Shown here piece by piece: positions 1 through 8,898 of a stretch of DNA of 64,000 nt. Source of the DNA: Promethearchaeota archaeon Loki_b32 (GTDB taxonomy: Archaea > Asgardarchaeota > Lokiarchaeia > Sigyniarchaeales > SOKP01). The number at the start of each line of letters is the position of its first letter. The stretch's first letter is position 1. A program made the position numbers and the translations under genes. The stretch spans positions 50,220-114,219 of the forward strand of contig NJBH01000010.1 of NCBI GenBank assembly GCA_005223125.1, given 5' to 3'. The notes under the pieces were generated by a model. It did not search any database. It was not told where the DNA came from and saw only the letters and a program-made list of their open reading frames with translations.

Positions 1-116
1 GTCAAATGTGGGAAACGCTCATCTAATTCTTCCCTATTATACGATAACGTTAGTCCTTCATTGTCCTCAACTTTAATTTTATTTTTAGGTTTTCTTTTTT
101 TTTCTTCATCTCCCAT
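1..116 (-). CDS. Hypothetical protein, N-terminal fragment cut by the window edge
   Basis: The reverse strand reads from an ATG at 116-114 through to base 1 without a stop, giving 38 complete codons. The visible N-terminus is strongly charged and lysine-rich (begins MGDEEKKRKPKNKIKVEDNE) and has no membrane segment. The rest lies outside the window, so no family can be assigned. It diverges from the nuclease gene that begins near 422, with about 300 bases between them. Confidence 0.5.
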   Translation of the reverse strand, partial: MGDEEKKRKPKNKIKVEDNEGLTLSYNREELDERFPHL

Positions 117-421
117 GGATTTAATAACTCCTATAAGATGATTCATACAATCTATTTAATTAACGTTTATATATTCTAAGTCCGTTTTAGCCATATTATA
201 TATAATATATAAGTTAAATAATTATTTAATTTTTAAAAATTTAAAAGATTTTTATGAAGGGTTTTGCTTTAAATTAACATAGGGTAAGTTGAGTAAAGCT
301 TTTTTAAAAAATTAATAATTTGTTAACATATTCTTTTTAATAAATGATATTCTTTAAGTAAATTTAGGACTTATATTTATTATAATATCTAGATTTGATA
401 AATTAAAGGAGAGTGTTAATC
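117..421. other. Intergenic region between divergent genes
   Basis: About 305 bases of very A+T-rich DNA with no plausible coding frame. It should hold the promoters of the two divergent genes. A TATA-like tract lies around 188-215 and there are T-rich runs around 225-310. AGGAG at 407-411 is the likely ribosome binding site of the rightward gene. I see no RNA gene or repeat. Confidence 0.5.
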
Positions 422-1144
422 TTGCTTAAGAAAAAGACATTCATACATCGAAATATTCCCTATTCTTTTAACTGGAATAAGATGCACCATAAAGAAAAAT
501 ACTCTCAATTAACTGTTAATAGAGAAGAATTAAATAGTCTTAAAGAACATTTTAAAAAAGTTTACGAAGGATTAATCCCTAATAATCTATTTAATTCAAG
601 AGATTTTCCTAGGGTATCTCAATTTAAAATCAAGGGTATTAAATCTGCTTTTATTAGAAGTTTTAGCAAAAATTTACTCAGATCTGGTAAAGTTCAATAT
701 CACAATTCTAATTCAAAACTACCTAAGTATGCTCAAAAAGTATTTGATATTTATCGAAAAAATAATTTTATGGGTATCCCTGGACATGATCCGATTTTAA
801 AAAATATTTTAATTAAAGATAAAGATGCTATTGCGATAGAAGTACCGATTTGGAGTGAAAAAGAGAATAAAGAAATTACAGGTCATATTGATTTGATTCA
901 AATTGAGAATGATTCTGTTAAAGTGATTGATTATAAACCTGAAGGTAATTTTTTGCTTTCTCTCCCTCAAGTTGCCATGTATGGGGTTTTAGTTAAATCT
1001 AAATTGAATTTAAATAAAGTTAAATGTATTTCATTTAACAAACAGGGTGCTTGGGAATATGATCCAACAATATTAAAAATGGATATAAAAGATTATTTGA
1101 TCTCCCATCAAATTGATGAACGTCCATGGGAATTATTTATTTAA
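422..1144 (+). CDS. PD-(D/E)XK nuclease-superfamily protein (Cas4/RecB-like fold)
   Basis: The C-terminal half carries the signature of the RecB/Cas4 nuclease fold: a GHID motif (about residues 154-157), a hydrophobic strand ending in IDYK (about 169-172) and a QVAMY motif (about 183-187) matching the Q-x3-Y helix of this clade. These supply the metal-binding Asp, the D-x-K pair and the DNA-contacting Gln/Tyr. A GTG at 413 would overlap the AGGAG ribosome binding site (407-411), so the TTG at 422, ten bases downstream of it, is the better start and gives 240 residues. There is no helicase or CRISPR gene nearby, so this is a stand-alone nuclease probably acting in DNA repair. Its substrate is unknown. 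I see no four-cysteine Fe-S cluster of the Cas4 type. Confidence 0.75.
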   Translation: MLKKKTFIHRNIPYSFNWNKMHHKEKYSQLTVNREELNSLKEHFKKVYEGLIPNNLFNSRDFPRVSQFKIKGIKSAFIRSFSKNLLRSGKVQYHNSNSKLPKYAQKVFDIYRKNNFMGIPGHDPILKNILIKDKDAIAIEVPIWSEKENKEITGHIDLIQIENDSVKVIDYKPEGNFLLSLPQVAMYGVLVKSKLNLNKVKCISFNKQGAWEYDPTILKMDIKDYLISHQIDERPWELFI

Positions 1145-1156
1145 ATTTATCAATAT

Positions 1157-1432
1157 TTAGAATTTTTTACCTTTAGGCTTAGATATTTCGGTTTTCTCCT
1201 CTGTTTTTAAATATCCCCTCAATAGGAAATAAACTAAAAGTAAAGAGATAATTTCAGTAATAACACCAAAAAAAGTAATTGTTGTTCCATTAAATCCTAA
1301 ATATCTTAACAATAAAGCACACCCCAAACCGGCAGATGCTAAAAATACAATAATAATTCCCTTAATAATTTCAAAAAAAGAGTCTTTTAAATACGCAAGT
1401 TCATTTTTAATCCATGAAAATATTACGACCAT
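1157..1432 (-). CDS. Small membrane protein, two transmembrane segments
   Basis: This 91-residue protein has two long hydrophobic stretches (about residues 22-44 and 51-72) and a basic C-terminal tail ending KPKGKKF. No family is recognised. It is convergent with the nuclease gene (12 bases apart) and sits downstream of the two large unknown genes on the same strand, with a gap of about 155 bases from them, so it may be transcribed separately. The ATG at 1432-1430 is the only sensible start. Confidence 0.6.
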   Translation of the reverse strand: MVVIFSWIKNELAYLKDSFFEIIKGIIIVFLASAGLGCALLLRYLGFNGTTITFFGVITEIISLLLVYFLLRGYLKTEEKTEISKPKGKKF

Positions 1433-1588
1433 GAGAATCTACTTGTTCTATCTATTCTATGAATAAATTAAAGAAAGAATATTTTAATATCTTTCTGATT
1501 TCTAAAAGAAAAGTTAAAAATAATGAGTTCAAAACAATGACTACAGATTTTATCTGGAAACAAATACTTTAAAAAAAAGAATTTACTA

Positions 1589-3988
1589 CTAAATGGATTT
1601 CTGTTTACTTTTGAATTTTGTATATAATGCTTTATCTAATAAACGACCAATTTTAATAGCAATTTGATTTCCAATTTCATACCTTTCTCCATCGATTAAA
1701 TTTCTTTTTTGTTCAGCAGTGGGAATTTTTCCCAGTCTCTTCATCAAAGTTTTTTCAATAATATTATTTACAATCTCCATAATTTTCTCGTTATCTGGTA
1801 ATTTAATCTCTGAAGTGAAATTCCTAATTTTTTCCATAGCAAAATTAAAAAATTGGCTGATCAATTCAACTGGATCTCCTCTTAATTCACTATGAAGTTT
1901 TATATTATCAGTAGCTATTTTTGTATCTTTTTCTTGCCAATACAACTGATTTGGATTAATCCCTGGACTATTTATTCTCATTAGGGAACTTGTGATTCTG
2001 CGTTCAATCCAATTTAAAGTACTTAATTCTTGTTCCTCACGGAGTTTTTTAGCTTTTTCTTCTTTTTCTTTCTCTTTAGACTCAATGATGCGTTCTACTT
2101 CTGATTTCCGGATTTCTTCAAACTTTTCAAATCGTTTAATTATATCATATCCTATACAATATGAAATTGGAGATATTAAATCAGATTTCAACTTTAATTG
2201 AGCAATATCTTCATATATTGGACTAGGTTTGTTTTTTAATTCAGAACTTGCTTCTTTTAAAGATATTTCCATGAGTCGTGCTAAAATGAATCCATTAACT
2301 AAAAAGGGTTGGTTATTTGCGTTAAATACAGTAACTAATTCTTCTTGTCTTCTAATTAAACGTTTTATAATCAATTCTTCGAGTTTAATTTTAATCCAAT
2401 CTTCTGAATCAGTAGTTCCATCTATTTTCTTTAATGCTAATAAATATAAAGATCTATCATTAGAAACCTTAAGATATAATTCTATTATCCTACTTAGTTG
2501 TCTCAATATCTTTGATAAAATATAAAAGAAAATATCTTTTGCTAATTCATTTATAATCTCGTCAAACTCTAAAATAAATAATAATTGAGAATAATTTTTT
2601 AATTTTAATTCATCTAAAAAGACTTTATCAATGGCTTGTTTTTTTCTAATGTATTGCCTTAGATTATTTATAGTTATTCCTGTTTTCTCTTCCAAAATTC
2701 TTGGTAAATTCGGATATTTATCAATGTCTTGATTTATAAGGTTTAATAGGCCAAATTCAGAGGTTGCGTTTGATTCATCAACAATATCTCTAAGATCTTG
2801 AAAATTTAACTGAGATAATGCTTTTTTTGCTACAAATATTAAATTCTTTTTATTGTCATTTAAAGATACAATATCGAGTTTCTTAATATTATATCTTACC
2901 ATATTTCTTTTCACTTTTTCTGCAAGATCTTCATCCACATTAAAGAAATGTAAAATATTATACACTCCATATTTTTGTAATGTGTAGATTATATCATCAA
3001 AACCACATTCATTTATACATTGTAAAAAATAGATGAAATCATTTGGATTTTTTTTTAATTTTTTAATTAATACGAATTTTAAAAAGTTTAAAATTTTTAA
3101 TTCGAATTGATCATAATCTATTTTTTCTTTTAGACCATCTTCAATTTTTTTTATTAAGTCTTTTTTTAGGTTATTCGCCTCTATAAATGTATTCAAACCG
3201 GGGATAGATATCGGAAATCGGTCTAAATTGAAATCTAGTACCTTTCTTTTTATCATTCTTACTGGCATTGCTTCAATTTGTAATTCTTTATATGATTTAA
3301 ATTCAAAATCAGTTTGTGTTTTATTGATTAATCGATCTAAAGTTGCTAATTCGATGAATTTATCTTCTTTTTCCTCTAATTCTAATTTCTTCTCTAATTC
3401 AACAGAGATGTCCTTAAAAGCAGCAGTTTCTTCTAATATTTCCTTTTTTATTTTATTACTTAGACCTATCAAATCACCTATTAAATCATAAAAGTAGAAT
3501 GGGGGATAATTCCTTATGATTTCTTGTAACTCTTGTTCAATTTGAACCTCAATGTCTTTAATCATTTGTTCTTTTTGAATCTCTTGGGTTTTTTCATTTC
3601 TTACTTCAATTAAAAAAGATATAAATTTATTCTCTAAATCAATTATCTTATTGAGAAGATTAACTTCTAAATTTAAAGAGTTTTTTAATATTGAGTTAAC
3701 CTCCTCAATTAGGATCTTTTTTTCTGCAATCTCTAAATTTTTAGTGGAATCGAAAGTAAATTTATCCATATCTAAGAGTTTCTGAACTCGAATTCCTAAA
3801 CTGTGATAGATATGAATAGTAGCGGTAGCTATTAACAAATCATTAAAGTTAGTTTTCTGACTAATAAGTTCAAAGATTTTATTTTTATCAGCTTCCCTTT
3901 TAAAATGAGAAATTATTAAATCAACAGTCTGAAAAAATCTAAACGTACTTTCAACTGCTGTTGTTTTTCTTTTTACTCCACTAATCAT
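1589..3988 (-). CDS. Large, mainly alpha-helical protein of unknown function (799 aa)
   Basis: Not recognised. The protein is rich in Lys, Glu, Ile and Leu and looks almost wholly helical. It has a charged coiled-coil-like stretch of Glu/Lys repeats around residues 618-640 and no signal peptide, membrane segment, Walker motif or cysteine cluster that I can see. Its ATG overlaps the stop of the upstream 768-residue gene in an ATGA arrangement, so the two are almost certainly translated as a coupled pair and probably form a complex. A structural or scaffold role would fit the composition, but that is only a guess. Confidence 0.7.
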   Translation of the reverse strand: MISGVKRKTTAVESTFRFFQTVDLIISHFKREADKNKIFELISQKTNFNDLLIATATIHIYHSLGIRVQKLLDMDKFTFDSTKNLEIAEKKILIEEVNSILKNSLNLEVNLLNKIIDLENKFISFLIEVRNEKTQEIQKEQMIKDIEVQIEQELQEIIRNYPPFYFYDLIGDLIGLSNKIKKEILEETAAFKDISVELEKKLELEEKEDKFIELATLDRLINKTQTDFEFKSYKELQIEAMPVRMIKRKVLDFNLDRFPISIPGLNTFIEANNLKKDLIKKIEDGLKEKIDYDQFELKILNFLKFVLIKKLKKNPNDFIYFLQCINECGFDDIIYTLQKYGVYNILHFFNVDEDLAEKVKRNMVRYNIKKLDIVSLNDNKKNLIFVAKKALSQLNFQDLRDIVDESNATSEFGLLNLINQDIDKYPNLPRILEEKTGITINNLRQYIRKKQAIDKVFLDELKLKNYSQLLFILEFDEIINELAKDIFFYILSKILRQLSRIIELYLKVSNDRSLYLLALKKIDGTTDSEDWIKIKLEELIIKRLIRRQEELVTVFNANNQPFLVNGFILARLMEISLKEASSELKNKPSPIYEDIAQLKLKSDLISPISYCIGYDIIKRFEKFEEIRKSEVERIIESKEKEKEEKAKKLREEQELSTLNWIERRITSSLMRINSPGINPNQLYWQEKDTKIATDNIKLHSELRGDPVELISQFFNFAMEKIRNFTSEIKLPDNEKIMEIVNNIIEKTLMKRLGKIPTAEQKRNLIDGERYEIGNQIAIKIGRLLDKALYTKFKSKQKSI

Positions 3989-6291
3989 AAATCACTCACC
4001 CATTCTCTATATACTTCTTTAAAATTATTTGATATTTCGAATCTAGCATTATTATGCCAAAATTTAAAATCTATTATGTGAAATAAATCACCCTTAAACT
4101 GTTCTTTTTCTTCATTTGTTAAAATATGCTTTAGTGTTACTGTTAAAGGTCTTGGAATTAATTTTGAAAAATATTTTTGTTCAGTATTTTTAACATAATC
4201 ATAAAATGTCTCAGCCCCATCTAGATTAAAATAATTGAAAGGAAGAGTATTCTCTAATTGTGGATTTAAATTATCTAATTCACTTTTAACATTTATTTTA
4301 ACGTACTTCGGAAATTCGGTATTGATATCAATACTTAGTTCAAATTTTTTATAGAATTCAAATAACAAGTTTTTTTCTTCAGAATCAGTTATTTTTGCTA
4401 TATATACATTCAAAAATTTTAGGAAATTTTCAATTTTTTGTTCATTTAATTCTCTCTCTTCAAAATATCCAATAAAATCATTGTAGACTTCTGTCAATGT
4501 CCATTTTCTTTGTTCTTCCGGTTTTAGATATTTCTTAGAATAATCTTTAATCCAATCAAGAATATAAAATTTCCATTCAAGATTTATACCTCCAATTCTC
4601 TTTTCTAAAAATCTATGAAATCTATTTGAAAAAGTCACAGGATCACTGATTTCTTTATCAGGTTCCTCCTTAATATAGCGATTTATTGTAGAGTGCCTTA
4701 AAACATAGCTTATTAAATAATTTAATTCTCTTGAAAATTTCTTAAATTTATCTATATGAATATTTATTTTATTTATGCTTGTTTCCATCTGGATCTCGGT
4801 AAAAGATACTAAATCATCTATCTTTAATTCAATATCATCAAAGAAAGTATCAATATTTTCATTAATTAAGAAATAAAATTCTTTAATTATCTCTTTTTCA
4901 TTAAATATAAGATTTTTTTCAAGAAGAATTGAATGTGTTTCAATTTGGTTGAAAAGAGATTCTTTAAATTCACTTATTAATTTCTGTCCTAATATTTTTG
5001 CTGGTTTTTGTTCTAAGTTAAATTTTGCATATAAATTATTCATTAATTTTATAGTTAGAGATTTCAATCGACGATAAGAAAGATATTTTGGCAGTGATAT
5101 TTTAACTAAATTAAGACTTTTAGTGATAATTTCTGAAAAATAACTAAAAATAGAACTCAATTCTATAATTCGTAAACTTTCTTTTTGAGTTATTGTTTGT
5201 TCGATAAATCTTTTTGCTATATTACATATATTTTCGAAATCTTCGTTTTCTAATTTTCCTTTACTCAAAATAAAATGAATGTATTTAGTTAGTAATTCGT
5301 TTAAATCCCCCATTTCTCCTGTACTCAGAAAAGCTCTAGAATATTCCAAAAATTTATTTAAATATCCTTGTAAATTAATTATCAATTTATTTACATTAGA
5401 AATTAGCCATTCTGCTGTATGAGCATCACTATATTCATTTATTTTATTGTTAATATTATTAATAATAAAAATTATTATTTCATCTTGGGATTCATCTAAA
5501 GTACCTGTGTTTGCTAAATTGATGAGATTAGTTCCTAAATTTAAAGTTTTATCTACGATAAAATTCGCACTTGGTTCTGATATTGAATACTTAAGATGTT
5601 CAATAGCTTGTTGCCCGCTAAATGGTGTTTTAATCTTTTGAAACTTAGGTTTTGAAAAAATAATCTCCATAGGTTTTTTATACCATAAAATCTCAACATT
5701 AGAGATGACTTTTGCATATGTATTCAACATATCCTTTTCTGTAGGGAGAGTTCTGCTTAAACCAATCAACTTTTTATTCCATTTGTCTTCAATTAGTTCT
5801 CCATAGAGTTTTTTACTAAATCTAGAAGCATATTTGTTATATACTAATTGCTTTTCCTCATTTTTTAATTCTGGTCGATCAGAAAATTCTTCTACCTCAA
5901 AAAATAATTTACTTATGTTATTAAGTGATTCTCTAGATTTATGAATGTCTAATACTCCTGTTTCTGGTTTTAAAGCAAGTAATAAACTTTCACAATCTTT
6001 AAATTTGCCTGGAATAAAAATCATTGATTGAGGGTATATGTTAATTCGAGCACTTTTTTCATCTATATTATATAGTTCAAACTCAATACTAAACAACTCT
6101 GCTCCCGTGTAATCCCGTAATATTGCATTATACATGGTCAAGAATTTAATCACTTCTTGGGCAAGTTCATTTACTCTTTTTCTTGTTAACCTTCCTGGAC
6201 CAATTACATCTCCAGCAATAACATCATTAGGAGACGAATATCCGAATATTATTGAAAATTGGTAACTTATTGATTCGCGTGTTGTTATCAT
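3985..6291 (-). CDS. Large protein of unknown function (768 aa), coupled to the downstream 799-aa gene
   Basis: Not recognised. The first 120 residues look like a mixed alpha/beta domain (a Gly/Asp-rich stretch around SSPNDVIAGDVIGPG at about 19-33, then beta-like strands). The rest is long and mostly helical, with a possible second beta-rich part near the C-terminus. No nucleotide-binding motif, zinc ligands or membrane segments are visible. It is the first gene of a two-gene unit: its TGA stop overlaps the ATG of the following 799-residue gene. About 420 bases of non-coding DNA lie upstream. Confidence 0.7.
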   Translation of the reverse strand: MITTRESISYQFSIIFGYSSPNDVIAGDVIGPGRLTRKRVNELAQEVIKFLTMYNAILRDYTGAELFSIEFELYNIDEKSARINIYPQSMIFIPGKFKDCESLLLALKPETGVLDIHKSRESLNNISKLFFEVEEFSDRPELKNEEKQLVYNKYASRFSKKLYGELIEDKWNKKLIGLSRTLPTEKDMLNTYAKVISNVEILWYKKPMEIIFSKPKFQKIKTPFSGQQAIEHLKYSISEPSANFIVDKTLNLGTNLINLANTGTLDESQDEIIIFIINNINNKINEYSDAHTAEWLISNVNKLIINLQGYLNKFLEYSRAFLSTGEMGDLNELLTKYIHFILSKGKLENEDFENICNIAKRFIEQTITQKESLRIIELSSIFSYFSEIITKSLNLVKISLPKYLSYRRLKSLTIKLMNNLYAKFNLEQKPAKILGQKLISEFKESLFNQIETHSILLEKNLIFNEKEIIKEFYFLINENIDTFFDDIELKIDDLVSFTEIQMETSINKINIHIDKFKKFSRELNYLISYVLRHSTINRYIKEEPDKEISDPVTFSNRFHRFLEKRIGGINLEWKFYILDWIKDYSKKYLKPEEQRKWTLTEVYNDFIGYFEERELNEQKIENFLKFLNVYIAKITDSEEKNLLFEFYKKFELSIDINTEFPKYVKINVKSELDNLNPQLENTLPFNYFNLDGAETFYDYVKNTEQKYFSKLIPRPLTVTLKHILTNEEKEQFKGDLFHIIDFKFWHNNARFEISNNFKEVYREWVSDL

Positions 6292-6713
6292 ATTCTAGTT
6301 TCATTAACCATATGTAATTCCTAAATTAATAAATAATTGGTTTTAAATATTTAACCCAACTTTAAAAAAATTAAATGGTTGATTTAAATATTTTTAAGTT
6401 TATAAAGTATTAAAATTTACTTTTGAATTGTATATAAAGTCCTCGTATAAAAATATTATAGTAGGAATGAGATAATTGAAAAAAAAGCTATTTAACAACA
6501 TAATTTTTTTAGATTATGCAAAACTTGAAGTCTGAGAGATATTAAGAATAGAATTTACCGCAAATTTCAAATTTAAGTGAATTTATAAACCTTGATTATT
6601 AATTTCATATTATCAAGAAAGTTCATGTTTTAAAAATAAAAATATAATAAGAAAAAAATTATTATATTTATAATAATAAATATAAAAGCTAAAAGCACTT
6701 AAGGTGTAAGCTT
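6292..6713. other. A+T-rich intergenic region
   Basis: This 420-base gap separates the leftward two-gene unit from the rightward Roadblock gene and must contain divergent promoters. A 7-bp inverted repeat (TTATTAT, loop ATTT, ATAATAA) lies near 6659-6676, shortly before the Roadblock gene. No RNA gene or credible ORF is seen. Confidence 0.4.
6701..6706 (+). promoter_or_regulatory. Ribosome binding site that fixes an AUU start
   Basis: AAGGTG at 6701-6706 resembles an archaeal Shine-Dalgarno site and lies 7 bases before the ATT at 6714-6716, which is in frame with the Roadblock coding sequence. A TAA at 6690-6692 closes the frame upstream, and no ATG, GTG or TTG occurs in frame until 6912. 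Confidence 0.45.
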
Positions 6714-7118
6714 ATTCAATTCGGGTCTGATTTAGGAATCAATCAAGAGGATATCGAGAAGATAAGTCCTCAAATTACATTTATTACCTCTAACGCAGAT
6801 ATTGAAGCGATTGCGCTTGTAAGTTTTGAAGGATATCAAATTGCTTTCTCTGCTTTACCACAATATCATGTTGATGGGGACCAATTTTGCGGGCTTGCTA
6901 GCGCATTATTAATGACAGGTAGATCTACAATTCAAACTGTATTTCAAGAAGATCTAAGTGAAATAATAGTAAGAGCTGAAAATGGATATATTATTATTAC
7001 AAATGCGGGAAGGTTAGTAATTGTTTGTGCTGGGACTATAATTGATACCCTAATGAAGACTGTAAAAGTTATGAGAATAGCGGCGAAAAACCTCTATAAA
7101 ATTTTTGAAAGCCGTTAA
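6714..7118 (+). CDS. Roadblock/LC7-domain protein, probable AUU start
   Basis: The frame encodes a single Roadblock/LC7 domain of about 134 residues: a helix (GINQEDIEKI), strands around IEAIALVSFEGYQIAFSA, the central helix starting DGDQFCGLASALLMTG, strands (EIIVRAENGYIIITNAG, RLVIVCAG) and a final helix. Such proteins bind and regulate small Ras/MglA-type GTPases and are very abundant in Asgard archaea. The only canonical in-frame start (ATG 6912) would delete half the domain. The reading frame instead begins after a TAA at 6690, and the best start is ATT at 6714 behind an AAGGTG site. A start-codon mutation or a sequence error would be the alternative. The gene stands alone, about 160 bases before the trp leader. 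Confidence 0.65.
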   Translation: MQFGSDLGINQEDIEKISPQITFITSNADIEAIALVSFEGYQIAFSALPQYHVDGDQFCGLASALLMTGRSTIQTVFQEDLSEIIVRAENGYIIITNAGRLVIVCAGTIIDTLMKTVKVMRIAAKNLYKIFESR

Positions 7119-7281
7119 ATTTAATTATTCATTTTAGTTCCTTTAAAATTCTTGTCTAAGTTTAATTCTAAAGAAAAAATTTTGAATATTCAAACTATTT
7201 TTACCAAATAACAATAGATTTTTATTTATTAATGTATGTATAATTGAAATAAAATAAAGAATTAGTTATTTTTTTGTTATA

Positions 7282-7332
7282 ATGGCAACTGTAAAAAATA
7301 TCACTTGGCAGTGGCCTTGGCGTTGGCAATAG
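7282..7332 (+). CDS. Trp-rich leader peptide upstream of trpB (candidate trpL-type)
   Basis: A 16-codon ORF encodes MATVKNITWQWPWRWQ and ends in TAG. Trp is residue 9, 11, 13 and 15, so four of the last eight codons are TGG. The next gene, starting 150 bases downstream on the same strand, is tryptophan synthase beta. Regulatory Trp codons in a short ORF ahead of a trp gene are the hallmark of ribosome-mediated attenuation in bacteria. No Shine-Dalgarno site is visible, so the message may be leaderless or nearly so. In an A+T-rich genome a chance run of alternating TGG codons is unlikely. Confidence 0.7.
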   Translation: MATVKNITWQWPWRWQ

Positions 7333-7385
7333 AGCCAATTGCAATGGAGTTTACTTAAATTTATTTTTTCATTTTAATATTTTTT
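7305..7385 (+). promoter_or_regulatory. trpB: Candidate transcription attenuator: alternative hairpins and U-rich tracts
   Basis: The leader contains three TTGGC copies (7305-7309, 7317-7321, 7323-7327), each overlapping a Trp codon, and one complementary GCCAA (7334-7338) just after the TAG stop. The closest pair forms a 5-bp stem with a 6-base loop that contains the stop codon. The others would be mutually exclusive alternatives. T-runs follow at 7364-7369, 7372-7375 and 7380-7385, which is the form of an archaeal intrinsic terminator. Ribosome position over the Trp codons could therefore decide which pairing forms and whether RNA polymerase stops. The mechanism is inferred. Confidence 0.5.
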
Positions 7386-7424
7386 CTTTAAATATTAAAA
7401 CCTCTTTCTAAATGAGCATTAATC

Positions 7425-7441
7425 ATATTGGTCTCCAATAT
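7425..7441 (+). promoter_or_regulatory. Perfect hairpin between the leader and trpB
   Basis: ATATTGG, a 3-base loop and CCAATAT form a perfect 7-bp stem about 40 bases before trpB. Its CCAAT strand could also pair with the TTGG repeats of the leader ORF, so it may be part of the same switch. Confidence 0.4.
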
Positions 7442-7451
7442 TTTAATGATA

Positions 7452-7467
7452 CACATCTTAAGATGTG
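7452..7467. promoter_or_regulatory. 16-base perfect palindrome just upstream of trpB
   Basis: CACATCTTAAGATGTG is a perfect palindrome ending 15 bases before the trpB ATG. A loop-free palindrome of this size is typical of an operator for a dimeric repressor, although it could also fold in RNA and shield the trpB start. Confidence 0.45.
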
Positions 7468-7482
7468 AAAAAATGATTAAAA

Positions 7483-8898
7483 ATGGGAACCAAAATGATG
7501 GATTATTATAACGGTAGAATTTTATTACAACCAAATGAAATTCCAAAAGAGTGGGTGAATATTTTACCAGATTTACCCTCATCTATGACGCCCTTGATAA
7601 ACCCAATGGATGGGAAGCCAGTTCCACCAGAAATGGCATTCGCTATATTTCCTAAAGAATGTGTTTTACAGGAAGTTTCGCAAGAACCTACTATTCCTAT
7701 TCCTAATGAATTAAGGGAATTTTTTGCTAAAACTTATCGACCAAGTCCACTCCACCGTGCTTTGGGATTAGAAAAAGACTTAGGATTAGAAGGAGATAAA
7801 ATAAAGATTTTTTATAAAAATGAATCTGTATCTCCAACTGGATCACACAAACCAAATACGGCAATAACCCAAGCATTTTATGCGAAAAAGGAAGGAACGG
7901 AAGAATTAGTCACCGAGACGGGAGCAGGGCAATGGGGTTCCGGATTGGCATATGGATGCAATTTATACGAACTTAAATGCACTGTATATATGGTAAGAGC
8001 GAGTTTTATCCAAAAACCAGGAAGAAAAATTCTTATGAGAATTTATAATGCTGAAGTACATGCAAGTCCTTCTAAATTTACTGAATCTGGAAGAAAATTT
8101 TTAGAAGAGGATCCAGAGCATGATGGAAGTTTAGGTATTGCTATATCTGAAGCATTAGAACATAGTATGCGAAGTGATAAAATTAAATACTCTCTTGGAA
8201 GTGTAGTCAATTTTGTTCTTCTACATCAAACTATTATAGGACAAGAAGCAAAAATGCAACTAGCGAAAATAGGTATTGAAAAGCCCGATATTGTAATTGG
8301 ATGCATGGGAGGAGGATCTAATTTTTCAGGTTTAATGATTCCATTTGTAAAAGATAAAATCAATGGCGTTCATCCAGATATAGAAATAATCGGTGCAGAA
8401 CCCCGTGCTTGTCCAAGTATTTGTAAGGGAGAATATAGATGGGATTATGGAGATACAGCTATGAAAGGCCCTATTGTAAAGATGCATACATTAGGACATA
8501 CCTTTATACCAACTCCAATCCATGCAGGAGGATTAAGATATCACGGAATGGCACCAATAGTCTCAATATTATACAACAATAAATTAATTAAAGCAACAAT
8601 GCATCATCAAACAGAAGTTATAAGAGCGGGAATTAAATTTACTCATACTGAAGGAATAATTCCCGCCCCAGAATCTGCTCATGCTATAAAAGAAGCAATT
8701 GATCAAGCTTTAAAAGCTAAAGAAAATAATGAAAAGAAAGTCATTCTATTCAATCTCAGTGGTCATGGCTTTTTTGATTTATTAGCTTATAAAGAATATA
8801 TGACTGGAAATCTTGTGGATTATGAATTGCCTACTGAAGAAATTCAGAAAGCCTTAGCTTCTATTGAGATGCCAAAAATCGACGATACTCAATTTTAA
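7483..8898 (+). CDS. trpB: Tryptophan synthase beta chain, TrpB2 type
   Basis: This PLP enzyme condenses indole with serine to make tryptophan. The 471-residue length and the N-terminal extension before the core (YNGRILLQPNEIPKEW) are characteristic of the TrpB2 subfamily, which often acts without TrpA. Visible catalytic features are the PLP lysine in GSHKPNTA (Lys123), the ETGAGQWG loop with its catalytic Glu (Glu145) and the phosphate-binding GGGSN (276-280). No trpA or other trp gene is nearby, so it may salvage indole or serve a dispersed pathway. The start could be ATG 7483 or the ATG pair at 7495/7498. The Trp-codon leader and palindromes upstream suggest regulation by tryptophan. Confidence 0.95.
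   Translation: MGTKMMDYYNGRILLQPNEIPKEWVNILPDLPSSMTPLINPMDGKPVPPEMAFAIFPKECVLQEVSQEPTIPIPNELREFFAKTYRPSPLHRALGLEKDLGLEGDKIKIFYKNESVSPTGSHKPNTAITQAFYAKKEGTEELVTETGAGQWGSGLAYGCNLYELKCTVYMVRASFIQKPGRKILMRIYNAEVHASPSKFTESGRKFLEEDPEHDGSLGIAISEALEHSMRSDKIKYSLGSVVNFVLLHQTIIGQEAKMQLAKIGIEKPDIVIGCMGGGSNFSGLMIPFVKDKINGVHPDIEIIGAEPRACPSICKGEYRWDYGDTAMKGPIVKMHTLGHTFIPTPIHAGGLRYHGMAPIVSILYNNKLIKATMHHQTEVIRAGIKFTHTEGIIPAPESAHAIKEAIDQALKAKENNEKKVILFNLSGHGFFDLLAYKEYMTGNLVDYELPTEEIQKALASIEMPKIDDTQF

Noticed and set aside
7388..7582. 64-residue reverse-strand ORF across the trpB start
   Set aside because: It overlaps the conserved trpB start and the leader region and shows no family features.
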